DNA from: Pyrodictiaceae archaeon
Lineage (GTDB): Archaea; Thermoproteota; Thermoprotei_A; Sulfolobales; WANQ01
NCBI GenBank assembly: GCA_015521735.1
Contig: WANQ01000003.1
Coordinates: 1 to 64,000, forward strand
DNA: 64,000 bases
Direction of reading: 5' to 3'
A program made the position numbers and the translations under genes. Each line of letters begins with the position of its first letter. Position 1 is the stretch's first letter. The notes under the pieces are model-generated. The model did not search any database and was not told the origin of the DNA. It worked only from the letters and a program-made list of their open reading frames with translations. This document shows positions 8,671 to 18,266 of the stretch, in pieces.

Positions 8671-10021
8671 TAGTTGTCACCTCGCTTACAGTCTTAACAG
8701 TTTTCGTTATAGCTATTTGCGTTTCCTCACTCGGCAATGCTTTCCCCTTCTTCAATTCATTAAGATACCTTAACACCTCGTTACTCCTAGGGCCAGCAAG
8801 ATACTTTATCATGTTCTCTGTTAAATTATATCCCAATGCTATGCGTGCAGCATATCTAGGATTATTCAAGAATATTATTCTAAGTATTGGTATGAACTCA
8901 GACTTAACTAGTCTAGATGATACGTGTAGTTTGCTTGCAAGATGCTTAGCCAAACTATCTCTTATCTCCCTAACTTGCTTTGTTTTAGCCATCATTAATA
9001 TGCGTTGAGGGAAGTTGTACTTAGCCCACTTATACTTGGATTTAACTCTTGCAAGAGCTACTCCAGGGCCCATAGCATCAAATACATACGATAATAGATC
9101 CCAACTAGCAGTCCTCTTAATCCTACCTAGATACAAGGCTGCTCTACTTAGAGCTTCATATGCACGCCATATGTCTTCCATATCAGTATACTGATTAGGT
9201 ATGTTCTCGTTAATCCATTGAAGCATGGTTTCATAGTCAACATTTGTCTGAGTAACAGCTTGTTTAGCTTGCCAAGCATAGCGTGACATAAACAAGTTTC
9301 TTAAAGCTTCAAATGGTGTATACTCTCTATCTCTTCTCCTAACAAGCATTTGAGCTAGAGATAAAGTTACCTTACCATAACCTCTAGCAATAGCTTCTAG
9401 GTCATTTATAGCTGAACGTAAATCTCCTTCACTAAGCTTAGCTATATATCTTAGAGCCTGCGGCTCACATTCTATGCCTTCACTTAAACATATATTCTTC
9501 AATACTTGTGCAACAACAGTTTCTGTAAGTCTATTAAAGGCTATTAGCTTAGAAGCATCACGTAATGGTCTTAGCTTTTGATCCCAAGGATCATTAGCCG
9601 TCATCACTACTGGGTGTCGCGTAGTATTTATGAGGTCAAGTATTGCGTCAAGACCACCTCTATCAGCTGTACCCGAAATACCATCAACTTCATCCAATAA
9701 TATTATCTTACCTCTCCTTCCAAACAAACTCATCTGAGTAGCAGCTATCTTAACTATTCTTTCAATATCCTGTCTCCGACGAAAATCACTTGCATTCATT
9801 TCTATTAATTCCAAATTATACTCATTAGCAGCTGCTTCAACTAAGCTAGTTTTACCACAACCAGGTGGTCCATAGAGTAATGCGGCTTTCTTATCAGGTT
9901 TACCTCTTAACCACTGATTAAGCCATGCAATGAATTCTCTCTTAGCATTATCTTGGTCTACTACATCGCTTATACGCTTAGGCCTATACTTAATTACCCA
10001 TGGTAGCTCCTTTGCAGGCAT
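8594..10021 (-). CDS. rfcL: replication factor C large subunit
   Basis: Clamp-loader large subunit that opens PCNA with the small subunits. It starts [18 protein letters not shown]; Walker A is GPPGCGKTS near residue 50 and Walker B is [20 protein letters not shown] marks the sensor region. The last 30 residues are a Thr/Arg/Lys-rich tail ending GGQTQLPF. The QTQLPF end resembles a PIP box (Q-x-x-hydrophobic-x-x-aromatic), as expected for RfcL. It starts 7 bp after rfcS on the same strand. Confidence 0.95.
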   Translation of the reverse strand: MPAKELPWVIKYRPKRISDVVDQDNAKREFIAWLNQWLRGKPDKKAALLYGPPGCGKTSLVEAAANEYNLELIEMNASDFRRRQDIERIVKIAATQMSLFGRRGKIILLDEVDGISGTADRGGLDAILDLINTTRHPVVMTANDPWDQKLRPLRDASKLIAFNRLTETVVAQVLKNICLSEGIECEPQALRYIAKLSEGDLRSAINDLEAIARGYGKVTLSLAQMLVRRRDREYTPFEALRNLFMSRYAWQAKQAVTQTNVDYETMLQWINENIPNQYTDMEDIWRAYEALSRAALYLGRIKRTASWDLLSYVFDAMGPGVALARVKSKYKWAKYNFPQRILMMAKTKQVREIRDSLAKHLASKLHVSSRLVKSEFIPILRIIFLNNPRYAARIALGYNLTENMIKYLAGPRSNEVLRYLNELKKGKALPSEETQIAITKTVKTVSEVTTTRTTRRSTRTRRRKGGRGGQTQLPF

Positions 10022-10028
10022 TTCCTAG

Positions 10029-11006
10029 TTAACCCTTAACCTTTTTACCAATAAGTGCTAGTCTTGCTAGGAAGGCATTTAACTGAATTTCATCGTCAGC
10101 TCCTTCAACGAGTCTAAACTGTATTTCACCTGCATAATCTGCTATGAGTACTCTAAGCTGTTCGGGCAGCTTTATTTCGGAGCCAAAGATCTCTCTATGC
10201 ACTTGCTTAATTATGTCAATTCCAGATAAACCGTATTCTACCATTAACTGTCTTAGCTTATCTCTTGCTTCAGTAAACCTTCCCTCGAGGGCAAGGTTTA
10301 TCATTTCACGTATTTCTCTTGGATGAGCTAAGCCTATAACCTTGTAAACTGCTTCAACAGTAACCTTACCCAGCGCCGAGGCTGCTTGAAGTATATTAAT
10401 AGCTCTTCTCATATCACCTTCTGATACCTCATATATTACCTCTAGGGCCTCTATATCGTAAGCTACATTTTCTTGTTCTGCAATCCACTTAAGCCTATTA
10501 ACAACATCTTCTTTTTTAAGCGGAGTAAACCTGAAGAAAGCGCACCTAGACTGTATAGGCTCTATAATTTTACTTGGATAATTAGCTATTAGTATAAACC
10601 TTGTAGTACCAGTATACATCTCCATAAGCCTTCTCAATGCTTGCTGAGCATCAGCAGTCATATTATCGGCTTCATCAAGAATTATTATCTTGAATGGTAT
10701 TTCGCCTGGAACTCTACTTCTAGCAAATTCTTTAACCTTAGTACGTATAACATCTATTCCTCTTTCATCGCTAGCATTAAGTTCAAGCAAGTACTGTTGA
10801 TAGTTTTCACCATATAAGTCATGTGCTAATGCATGGGCAGCAGTAGTTTTACCAGTACCTGGAGGCCCAGCAAATAGTAAGTGGGGCATATTCTTTTCTT
10901 CAACAAACTTCTTTAAACGTGTAACTATTTCCTCCTGGTTAACAATATCGTCGAGACTTCGAGGCCTATACTTCTCAGCCCATAAGAGTTCAGCCATGCT
11001 ACTCAA
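10029..11006 (-). CDS. rfcS: replication factor C small subunit
   Basis: Clamp-loader small subunit (325 aa). It shows LLWAEKYRPRSLDDIVNQ, Walker A GPPGTGKTTAAHALAHDLYG, Walker B IIILDEADNMTADAQQALRR and the arginine-finger motif PIQSRCAFFRF. The TTG at 11006 has GGGGG 7 nt upstream; an ATG three codons later (10997) is the alternative start. It is first in an rfcS-rfcL operon and is divergent from gins23-mcm across a 90-bp spacer with one symmetric TATA box. Confidence 0.96.
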   Translation of the reverse strand: MSSMAELLWAEKYRPRSLDDIVNQEEIVTRLKKFVEEKNMPHLLFAGPPGTGKTTAAHALAHDLYGENYQQYLLELNASDERGIDVIRTKVKEFARSRVPGEIPFKIIILDEADNMTADAQQALRRLMEMYTGTTRFILIANYPSKIIEPIQSRCAFFRFTPLKKEDVVNRLKWIAEQENVAYDIEALEVIYEVSEGDMRRAINILQAASALGKVTVEAVYKVIGLAHPREIREMINLALEGRFTEARDKLRQLMVEYGLSGIDIIKQVHREIFGSEIKLPEQLRVLIADYAGEIQFRLVEGADDEIQLNAFLARLALIGKKVKG

Positions 11007-11046
11007 ATCTATGCCCCCTAACCACTATAACTCTCCTAGTAACAAG

Positions 11047-11054
11047 TTATATAA
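11047..11054. promoter_or_regulatory. single palindromic TATA box shared by rfcS-rfcL and gins23-mcm
   Basis: TTATATAA lies almost exactly midway between the two divergent starts: about 45 bp to the rfcS TTG (11006) and about 45 bp to the gins23 TTG (11096). Each start has its own ribosome binding site (GGGGG for rfcS, AGGTG for gins23) at proper spacing. No second TATA element is seen in the spacer. Confidence 0.6.
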
Positions 11055-11095
11055 GGTGTAGGGGTATAGCGGTATTAGTCAACTAGGTGTAATGC

Positions 11096-11674
11096 TTGGA
11101 TATAAGTATTGGGTTAAAGAACCTACGTAGAGACTATCTATGGAGTAATGTTAGAGTAGTAGTACTTAAAGACCACGAAGACATTATTCTACCTAGCGGA
11201 AAAATACAGCTAAGGCATGGAACAGAAATATCAATACCTCGCTGGCTTGCAAGAATACTTGAAGAAAAGAAAATAGTTGAAGTAAAAGAAACCCCAATGA
11301 ATCTAAATGAACTTGGACGTTACTCGTTTCTAGAAGTTCATACACGTACAATGTCATCAACTATACAGAAGCTACCATTAGACTTCTATCAACGATTAAG
11401 AGATTACCTAGATAAACTACGAAGAGAAGTAATTAAGAAGCCGTCACCTGAAGTAATAGATGAATACCGTAAAGCTCAAAGCTACGTATATGATATATTA
11501 AGGATTAGATTGAATAGAATATTATCCCTAGTACAAGCTGGAGCAGAAACTGGAGAGATAAGAGAGGAATTAAACAAGCTTACGCCCGAAGAGTTAATAC
11601 TCTACAAAACTATTAGGAAACTACTAGAAATCTGGCAGAAAGAAGTATTAGGATTAGAGGAAGCATTGATATGA
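11096..11674 (+). CDS. gins23: GINS complex subunit Gins23
   Basis: Component of the replicative helicase complex that bridges MCM and GAN/RecJ or primase. The order is a small beta-rich B domain first (VVVLKDHEDIILPSGKIQL ... IPRWLARILEEKKIVEV), then a helical A domain (DFYQRLRDYLDKLRREV to the end). This B-then-A order marks Gins23 rather than Gins51. The length of 192 aa fits. The gene overlaps mcm by 4 bp (ATGA), the same pairing as in Sulfolobus. Start TTG with AGGTG 6 nt upstream. Confidence 0.85.
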   Translation: MDISIGLKNLRRDYLWSNVRVVVLKDHEDIILPSGKIQLRHGTEISIPRWLARILEEKKIVEVKETPMNLNELGRYSFLEVHTRTMSSTIQKLPLDFYQRLRDYLDKLRREVIKKPSPEVIDEYRKAQSYVYDILRIRLNRILSLVQAGAETGEIREELNKLTPEELILYKTIRKLLEIWQKEVLGLEEALI

Positions 11675-13764
11675 GTATAGAAGAAGCTGAACTACAGGGA
11701 CAAGAAGAACTAGTAGACCCTAAACTACGCTTTGAGGAATTCCTTAAGACATTCCAAGACAGGATTACAAGAGAATTCAAGTACCGTGAACGTATTAGAA
11801 GAATGGTTATAGCACGAATGAGAAGCCTTGTAATAGACTTTGAAGACCTCTACATGTACGACTCTGATCTAGCTCAAAGCCTAGTTAATCAACCAGATAC
11901 TATGCTTGAAGCATTATCTGAAGCTATAAGATCACTTGTAGCAATAGAGAACGTGGAATACGCTAAATCCGTAGACAAATTCTATCCAAGGATAAGAGGT
12001 CTTTCAAACGTAGTAAAGATTAGAGACCTGAAAAGTGATTATATAGGAAAACTAATAATGGTTGAAGGAATACTCGTAAGAGCTACACCAGTTAAAGAGA
12101 AAGTAGTTAAAGCAGTATTCCGCCACATGCACCCAGAATGTGGCCAAGAATTCGTATGGCCTCCAAAAGGAGAAATGGGCGAGTACTTAGAAACACCACC
12201 AGTATGCCCCATGTGTGGTAAATCTACTGGCTCATTCAAACTAGTACCAGAGAAATCCAAGTACATAGACTGGCAAAAAATAGTAATACAAGAAAGACCC
12301 GAAGAAATACCCTCAGGACAAATACCTAGAAGCATTGAAGCAATTGTTACAGGAGATCTAGTAGATAAGGCGAGACCAGGTGATAGAGTTAGTGTTACAG
12401 GAGTACTAAGGATAAGGCCCACATCAGGTAAGCGTAAGTCATCTACAGCTGTATTCGACACGTACATAGACGTAAACTATATTGAAGCTTCACAGAGAAT
12501 CCTAGAAGAAGTTGAGATAACCAAAGAAGACGAAGAAAAAATTAGAGAACTAGCCAGAGATCCATGGATACACAAGAAGATAATAGCAAGTATAGCTCCA
12601 ACAATATATGGCCACTGGGATATAAAAGAAGCAATAGCATTACTTTTATTCGGAGGAGTACCTAAGCAATCAGAAGATGGAACTAGAATACGTGGAGACA
12701 TACACGTTCTAATAATAGGTGATCCTGGTACAGCTAAAAGCCAGCTACTACAATATGCTGCAAGAATTGCTCCAAGAGGAATATACACTAGCGGTAAGGG
12801 AGCAACAGCAGCTGGCTTAACTGCTGCTGTTGTAAGAGATAAGACTACAGGTGAATGGTACCTTGAAGCAGGTGCATTGGTTCTAGCAGATGGAGGTATG
12901 GCAGCAATAGACGAAATAGATAAGATGAGAGAAGAAGATAGATCAGCAATACACGAGGCAATGGAGCAACAAACAGTTAGCATTGCTAAAGCAGGAATAG
13001 TTGCAAGACTTAATGCTAGAGCATCAGTACTAGCAGCAGGTAACCCTAGGTTCGGTAGATACATGGACAACCGTACAGTAGCTGAAAACATAAACCTACC
13101 ACCAACAATACTCTCAAGATTCGACCTCATATTCGTACTAAGAGACCTACCCAATACGGATAGAGATAAGCAAATGGCTGAACACATATTGAAAACCCAT
13201 AAAGAAATAGAATTAGTTAAACCAGAAATACCAGCAGAACTATTAAAGAAGTACATAAGCTATGCTAGAAGATACGTAAAGCCTAAATTAACAGATGAAG
13301 CCATAAAGCTATTAAGAGACTTCTTCGTTGAAATGAGAAAAGTCGATTCAGCGAAATCACCAGTAGCAATAACACCTAGACAACTCGAAGCACTAGTACG
13401 ACTAGCTGAAGCCCATGCAAAAATGGCGTTAAGAGAATACGTTACAGTAGAAGATGCCGAAGAAGCAATAAGATTAATGAAAGCATTCCTAGAAAGCGTA
13501 GGTATAGATGTTGAGAGCGGTAGAATAGACATAGATGTAATAATGACAGGTAAACCTAGAAGTCAACAAGAAAAGCTATCACTAATAGTCGACATAATAG
13601 AAAGAATAGAACAAGAAGAAGGATGTGCACAACTAAAAGCAATCATAGATCAAGCAAAAGAATACAACATAGATAAGAACTTTGTTGAAAAAGCCATAAA
13701 ACTACTAAGAAAAGAAGGAACAATATACGAGCCCAAACCAGCATGCTACGCAACAGTAAAATAA
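11671..13764 (+). CDS. mcm: replicative DNA helicase MCM
   Basis: Hexameric 3'-5' helicase (697 aa). The N-terminal domain carries the zinc site HPECGQEF ... CPMCGKS (residues ~150-190) and a following OB fold. The AAA+ core has Walker A GDPGTAKSQ near residue 350, Walker B DEIDKM near 414 and the arginine finger SRFDLIF near 480. A C-terminal winged helix (GCAQLKAIIDQAKEYNIDKNFVEKAIKLL split over its helices) completes the normal archaeal architecture. It overlaps gins23 and so is translated with it. Confidence 0.97.
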   Translation: MSIEEAELQGQEELVDPKLRFEEFLKTFQDRITREFKYRERIRRMVIARMRSLVIDFEDLYMYDSDLAQSLVNQPDTMLEALSEAIRSLVAIENVEYAKSVDKFYPRIRGLSNVVKIRDLKSDYIGKLIMVEGILVRATPVKEKVVKAVFRHMHPECGQEFVWPPKGEMGEYLETPPVCPMCGKSTGSFKLVPEKSKYIDWQKIVIQERPEEIPSGQIPRSIEAIVTGDLVDKARPGDRVSVTGVLRIRPTSGKRKSSTAVFDTYIDVNYIEASQRILEEVEITKEDEEKIRELARDPWIHKKIIASIAPTIYGHWDIKEAIALLLFGGVPKQSEDGTRIRGDIHVLIIGDPGTAKSQLLQYAARIAPRGIYTSGKGATAAGLTAAVVRDKTTGEWYLEAGALVLADGGMAAIDEIDKMREEDRSAIHEAMEQQTVSIAKAGIVARLNARASVLAAGNPRFGRYMDNRTVAENINLPPTILSRFDLIFVLRDLPNTDRDKQMAEHILKTHKEIELVKPEIPAELLKKYISYARRYVKPKLTDEAIKLLRDFFVEMRKVDSAKSPVAITPRQLEALVRLAEAHAKMALREYVTVEDAEEAIRLMKAFLESVGIDVESGRIDIDVIMTGKPRSQQEKLSLIVDIIERIEQEEGCAQLKAIIDQAKEYNIDKNFVEKAIKLLRKEGTIYEPKPACYATVK

Positions 13765-13806
13765 TCCTTTTAAACTCTAACAACCTCAAATAACGAGGCG
13801 AAAACC

Positions 13807-14049
13807 ATGAGTAGTGAGGAAAGAAAGTACGTTGTAAAAGTAGGTGATAAAGAAATAGAAATAACAACCGAGGTACTCGAGATACTAAACGAATACATAC
13901 ACACTGCCATGCCATTAGAAAAACTAGCAGAAAAACTAGGTCTAGAGTCATGGGAAGAAGCCTACGAGTTCATAAAGAAAGTACCAGCATGGATAATGTG
14001 GACTCCACCAACACTATGGGAGCACCGTAAAAAGTGGATGACAAAATAG
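13807..14049 (+). CDS. conserved small protein downstream of mcm, unknown function
   Basis: An 80-residue acidic-then-aromatic protein. It starts ERKYVVKVGDKEIEITTEVL, continues with a helical part (EKLAEKLGLESWEEAYEFIKKV) and ends in a Trp-rich stretch, WIMWTPPTLWEHRKKWM. It has no signal or membrane segment. It lies 42 bp after mcm in the same direction and may share its transcript. I do not recognise a family. The good coding pattern and the patterned Trp residues argue for a real gene. Confidence 0.65.
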   Translation: MSSEERKYVVKVGDKEIEITTEVLEILNEYIHTAMPLEKLAEKLGLESWEEAYEFIKKVPAWIMWTPPTLWEHRKKWMTK

Positions 14050-14222
14050 TGAATACAATCTTAAACAGTACTAGTAGCTAAACATTACCACTACAAATAC
14101 ACCACTACTACTTATCGAATATTAAATCATTAAATCACTCTTAACACACTATTAATACTAGTAACGTTATCTTCCACTTATCCATATTATTCATAATATT
14201 CGTAAAAGTGCTTACAGAAAGA

Positions 14223-14341
14223 TGGTGGGGCCGCCGGGATTTGAACCCGGGACCACCAGCGCTCCGGGGACCCCAGTATTAGGGGGTTGTAGCGGGGACT
14301 CCTCCCCAGGCTGGCATCCTACCAAGCTAGACGACGGCCCC
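14223..14341 (-). tRNA. tRNA-Pro(GGG) with 42-nt intron at 37/38 and encoded CCA
   Basis: On the minus strand, exon 1 is 14341-14304, the intron 14303-14262 and exon 2 14261-14223. Acceptor GGGGCCG pairs with CGGCCCC, D-stem GUCU with GGAU, and anticodon stem CCAGC with GCUGG. The T-arm is CCGGG-UUCAAAU-CCCGG, with discriminator A and a genomic CCA. The loop CUGGGG puts GGG at 34-36, so proline. The intron sits at the canonical 37/38 site and can form GGGG/CCCC pairing with the anticodon, as a bulge-helix-bulge substrate would. A CTTAAA element about 33 nt upstream could be its promoter. Total 119 nt, mature about 77 nt. Confidence 0.93.
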
Positions 14342-14598
14342 ATGTTGTATAGTTGTCATACCATATTGTGTTTAAGGGGGTTATTTGGCTTTACCCTCAT
14401 TCCTCTACATTACCTAAATGAGTTGAGGGTATTATTTGTAGTGTGAAAACTACGCTGAAATACCATTGTTAGGCTAGCCTAAACTTACTTGAGCCATTTA
14501 GTGGAACCCTAGTGGGAATCATGGGTATTACTGCTGGTATTACTACCCCTAGTACTTACCTAGAACTCCAAGTAATACTCATAGGTAGGAGTAAAGTA

Positions 14599-14901
14599 AT
14601 GCCTGTTGTATACAAGTGTCGGAATTGTGGAACAATACTACATGTATTCTACAAGGTAGGACAAGACTACTATGGTATACCAACACCAAGTGAAGTAATT
14701 AGTTTATTTGGAGGAGTATGTCCTAGGTGTGGATCTAAATTAAGGGTTCCACAATTGCAGAACATACGAATAGTACACTTAGCTTCAGCTATTAGGCTAC
14801 GGTTAGCTGAGATAATGAGTAAGATGAGAAAGGAGGTGGAAGTACCAGAACCTATGGCGCATCAAACACTCCCAACAGCTACTCAGACTATAACAGCTTA
14901 A
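14599..14901 (+). CDS. zinc-ribbon protein, unknown function
   Basis: About 100 residues from the ATG at 14599, which has GGAG 8 nt upstream; the longer ORF-track start is unlikely. Two Cys pairs (YKCRNCGTIL and GVCPRCGSKL, about 38 residues apart) form one zinc ribbon, followed by a helix (HLASAIRLRLAEIMSKMRKE) and a loose Pro/Thr tail. Proteins of this shape are common in crenarchaea and often bind RNA or DNA. No specific role can be assigned. It overlaps the convergent kinase-like gene by 14 bp. Confidence 0.7.
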   Translation: MPVVYKCRNCGTILHVFYKVGQDYYGIPTPSEVISLFGGVCPRCGSKLRVPQLQNIRIVHLASAIRLRLAEIMSKMRKEVEVPEPMAHQTLPTATQTITA

Positions 14902-15697
14902 TACAGCTAAGTATTTCTATGAGAACATCATAACCAGGTTTTTTCTTATATTCTCGCAAAAGACTCTTTAACTCATACTCCTCCTTATATGATAATCTAA
15001 GCATGGACTTTAAGTTTGAAGCCAACTTATTTTTCCTCAATATGAGACCTGAAATAAGGCTAGTAACATTAGATGGTTTACGCCTCGTACTAGCAGATTC
15101 ATAGTCTATTATAAAGACTCCTCTAGGAGAAACAAGTATGTGCTTATATGGTCTTGAGAGTTCTCCGTGATCTACTCCAAGGCTATCTAATAGAAATGCT
15201 TTATATATTGCGGCTTTTAGAATATCCTTAATCCTATACAAGTACGCATGTCCTTCTAATAGTTTACCTAAAATAGTGCCATCTACATATTCTAATACAA
15301 TCACGTCGCTATTACAGCCTATAAGTTTTGGTGATATACCATTATCTGATACAATCTCTAGAATTGAACACTCTCCTCTTAGGTTTTGTCTCCGTGAATC
15401 TGTTCTTAGAATCTTAGCTACAGCTAATGAGCCATCCATCAATACTACTAATAGTATTATGCTAGAATAACCTATGTCCAGTACATTCAATTCACCTATA
15501 CTCTTTAAGCCATAGCTAACTATACTTACAACACCCATTTCTCTAAGTGCATTTAACCTCTCCATACAGCAATTAATGCTATGCTTTGGATAACATAACG
15601 CTTTACATAATGTATTGGAGGGCTCCTTTACATCAATATATTTTATTTCTTCTAGGGCATCCACGTAGGCTTCTTTACTATGAATGTTATAAGCCAT
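14888..15697 (-). CDS. protein kinase-like protein (RIO/Bud32-like fold), adjacent to cca
   Basis: A 269-residue protein with a kinase-like order of motifs. LAVAKILRTDS looks like the ATP-binding lysine strand, VIVLEYVDGTILGKLL like the hinge, VDHGELSRPYKHILV like the catalytic loop (HGEL in place of HRD) and FIIDYESAS like the metal-binding DFG. The N-terminal third has helical Cys-rich segments. It overlaps the 3' end of cca by 46 bp, so it belongs to that operon. Function is not established; phosphorylation of a tRNA-processing or translation partner is only a guess from context. Confidence 0.65.
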   Translation of the reverse strand: MAYNIHSKEAYVDALEEIKYIDVKEPSNTLCKALCYPKHSINCCMERLNALREMGVVSIVSYGLKSIGELNVLDIGYSSIILLVVLMDGSLAVAKILRTDSRRQNLRGECSILEIVSDNGISPKLIGCNSDVIVLEYVDGTILGKLLEGHAYLYRIKDILKAAIYKAFLLDSLGVDHGELSRPYKHILVSPRGVFIIDYESASTRRKPSNVTSLISGLILRKNKLASNLKSMLRLSYKEEYELKSLLREYKKKPGYDVLIEILSCIKLL

Positions 15698-17052
15698 TCC
15701 CTTAACCCTTCACTCTTATTAGCTAAATCAATTATATCATTGATTTCTGCAACCCTATACTTGCATTTAGATAGATTAGGTGTAATAACTATATCCTGTA
15801 ATCGATCCGATATTAGGCTGTACAAGTCTGTGTATCTTCTCTTACGTAGCACAACCAGTCTCCCTGAGTCATTTATCCATGGCCCAAATACTTCTCTTGA
15901 ACCAATGTATTTATTCGTAAATTCGTCTACATTGCTTACTACTATTGGTGGCCCCTCATGTAGTTCATATAGTGGTAAACGTTTACCTTCAACCTCTACT
16001 ACAATTAATGCTATTCTTTCTTCATCACTCCACAAACCATAATCTACTATTTTAAACTTAAACTGTCTAGCTAAGTTAACTATCCTACGTGCTATACGCT
16101 TAAGCTCACCCCATAGAATATCAGGTGATATGTTTAATTCATTGATATCGAACACTATGCCTAAGACACTTGTTTCTCTACTATCAAGTATCCTTACTGC
16201 TTCATCAAACTTTAAGCTAGGTTTAGGTGGATAAAAGAAGTTTATACTAGGTTTACTTATGTAAAGCCTTGACGCATACATGAATGTAGCCATAGACTTA
16301 ACTGATACAGCTGCGGCAACATTACGTTTTGGGTCAACTGGATCTGGGACTATTAATGGTTGTCCCTTAAACCTTGTCCTAAGCAATTTCTTATCGACTT
16401 CTATACTTGGTTCAACCAGGATTACTTGTGGAATTCTCCATTTAACGGCAGCTTCCAGTACTTTTCTAAAACCACCATAGGCTATTACTAGTAGTTCGCA
16501 AAGATATCCCGAGAATCCTTCAACTCTTATTTCAGCTCCATATACTCCTACTCCTTTCAGAAACTTTTTGAGAAGCCTAACATCGTCTCTAAGGCTTGGG
16601 TGTAAATGCTTCAACACGTATTCGGTATGGAATGGTGTTCTATCTACAGCTGTTCGTATTCTTGATGGATCCTTTATCTTCAACGCTGGTACTAAGTCTA
16701 CTTCAACATTATCTACGACTAAGTGTACATATGGGTGTTCAGCATATTTTATGATGTACTCATAGTCTTTAACAGCTTCAACTAGTAGTTGAAAACCCTT
16801 AGTTTTAACCCATCCTACACCATATTCTTCTGGGTAAAGTACGAATATGTCTAGATCTAGTTCACCTGAAAGCCAGGTGTCCTTGGCGAAAGATCCTTGT
16901 AAGGAAGGTTCTCCTTCTACTCCATGCTTTTCTAAAACCTCTAAGACCCTATCCTTTACCATACGGTATACGCGATAACCCTTCTCATACTCTTCCCTAC
17001 TAGGCTTAATCCTAGATAATACGTTTAACTCTATATCATTATAGGGCTTCAA
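15652..17052 (-). CDS. cca: CCA-adding enzyme (class I, archaeal)
   Basis: Adds or repairs the 3' CCA of tRNAs. The nucleotidyltransferase motif GSFAKDTWLSGELDLDIFVL (near residues 48-67) contains the DxD metal ligands, and the third carboxylate is in VEVDLVPAL. The tail and body domains follow in ILWGELKRIARRIVNLARQF and GPPI. The length of 466 aa is typical of class I archaeal enzymes. It overlaps the upstream thpR gene by 4 bp and the downstream kinase-like gene by 46 bp, forming a tRNA-processing operon. Confidence 0.93.
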   Translation of the reverse strand: MKPYNDIELNVLSRIKPSREEYEKGYRVYRMVKDRVLEVLEKHGVEGEPSLQGSFAKDTWLSGELDLDIFVLYPEEYGVGWVKTKGFQLLVEAVKDYEYIIKYAEHPYVHLVVDNVEVDLVPALKIKDPSRIRTAVDRTPFHTEYVLKHLHPSLRDDVRLLKKFLKGVGVYGAEIRVEGFSGYLCELLVIAYGGFRKVLEAAVKWRIPQVILVEPSIEVDKKLLRTRFKGQPLIVPDPVDPKRNVAAAVSVKSMATFMYASRLYISKPSINFFYPPKPSLKFDEAVRILDSRETSVLGIVFDINELNISPDILWGELKRIARRIVNLARQFKFKIVDYGLWSDEERIALIVVEVEGKRLPLYELHEGPPIVVSNVDEFTNKYIGSREVFGPWINDSGRLVVLRKRRYTDLYSLISDRLQDIVITPNLSKCKYRVAEINDIIDLANKSEGLREWLITFIVKKPTWMP

Positions 17053-17621
17053 GGCTCCTCAGCTTTAACCTCCCTAAGAGTCCTATAGATTGGCCCCTTA
17101 GGAGTTAGAATACTTTGCTTAAGCCTAATACTCTTAACAATCATTTCACCAGCATCAAAATCTCTGAACTCATTTATCACCTTTATTAAAGCCTCACGTT
17201 TCCTACCACTCCTCACCCTAGCTACAGTTATATGAGCTACAAATTCCTCTCTCTCGGGCTTAAAGCCTAGTTTACGTAACCCTCTTTCTAATTCATCATG
17301 TATTCTCTTAAGCTCATCATATCCTTCACGTACACCAACCCAGATAACCCTTGGCCTAGATATGTTTGGAAAACATCCAACACCAGCTACATGTAGCTTG
17401 AATGGCTTAAAACGTATACTCTTTAATACGCCATATATTTCATCAACCATGGTCACTGGTATATTGCCTAAAAACCTCAACGTTATATGCATATTCTCGT
17501 CTTCAACGGGCTTGAGATCAGCACCAGTAGATACAAGTGCATCTCTAAAACTAACTATATTCCTCAATACGTTTGGATCATCTATATCGACCGCTATAAA
17601 TGCTCTAATAACCTCAACCAC
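17049..17621 (-). CDS. thpR: RNA 2',3'-cyclic phosphodiesterase (LigT/ThpR, 2H family)
   Basis: A 190-residue 2H phosphoesterase with its two His-x-Thr motifs, HITLRFLG near residue 46 and HITVARV near 130. It begins with the usual IRAFIAVDIDDPN. The enzyme opens 2',3'-cyclic phosphates and may act on tRNA splicing products. It is first in the thpR-cca-kinase unit, a placement seen in other archaea. Start at 17621; the divergent gene begins 76 bp away. Confidence 0.9.
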   Translation of the reverse strand: MVEVIRAFIAVDIDDPNVLRNIVSFRDALVSTGADLKPVEDENMHITLRFLGNIPVTMVDEIYGVLKSIRFKPFKLHVAGVGCFPNISRPRVIWVGVREGYDELKRIHDELERGLRKLGFKPEREEFVAHITVARVRSGRKREALIKVINEFRDFDAGEMIVKSIRLKQSILTPKGPIYRTLREVKAEEP

Positions 17622-17696
17622 TGTGAATACCCCCAGCTAAGTCTATGAAATTAAAGGCTTTAAAAGACTAATACAATTATAGTCAAGGGATATGTT

Positions 17697-18266
17697 ATGG
17701 CTAAGAAAATAATATGCATTACTGGTATGCCTGGATCAGGTAAGGGTGTTGTAGCACAAGTAGCTAAAAGTAAAGGCATACCTGTATTCGTTATGGGGGA
17801 TGTAGTACGTGAAGAAGCAACTAGAAGAAACCTACCTCATAAACCTGAAGTACTCAATATGATTGCAAGAGAGCTTAGAGAAAAAGAGGGATTAGATGCA
17901 GTTGCTAAGAGACTTGCAACAAAAATAGAGAAGATAAGCGAAAACGTAGTAGTTGTTGATGGGGTAAGAAGTCTTCATGAAGTAAACGTGTTTAAAAAGT
18001 ATGGAGATGTAGTAATAATAGCAGTACACGCATCACCTAAGACAAGGTTTAAGAGAATACTTTCTCGTAAAAGACCTGGTGATCCAAAAACTTGGGAAGA
18101 ATTTGTTGAAAGAGATTTCACGGAACTAGAATTTGGTGTAGGAAATGTTATAGCTTTGGCAGACTATATGATAGTTAATGAGGGAGACATCAATAACACC
18201 ATAAGCATAGCTAATAAAATACTAGATGAGGTATTAGGCATTGGTCAAGATAAGAGTAGAAGTTGA
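17697..18266 (+). CDS. UPF0200 P-loop nucleotide kinase-like protein
   Basis: A P-loop protein of 189 aa related to small nucleotide kinases. Walker A is GMPGSGKGVV near residue 10, FVMGDVVREEATRR follows, and an adenylate-kinase-like lid region contains HASPKTRFKRILSRKRPGDP. This matches the archaeal UPF0200 family, whose substrate is not settled. It overlaps the next gene (UPF0201) by 26 bp. That conserved pairing suggests linked function, but nothing more is visible. Confidence 0.85.
   Translation: MAKKIICITGMPGSGKGVVAQVAKSKGIPVFVMGDVVREEATRRNLPHKPEVLNMIARELREKEGLDAVAKRLATKIEKISENVVVVDGVRSLHEVNVFKKYGDVVIIAVHASPKTRFKRILSRKRPGDPKTWEEFVERDFTELEFGVGNVIALADYMIVNEGDINNTISIANKILDEVLGIGQDKSRS

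Noticed and set aside
14222-14446. 74-aa plus-strand ORF
   Set aside because: It is the antisense of the tRNA-Pro gene and its promoter; the Pro/Gly-rich peptide is read from GC-rich tRNA stems.
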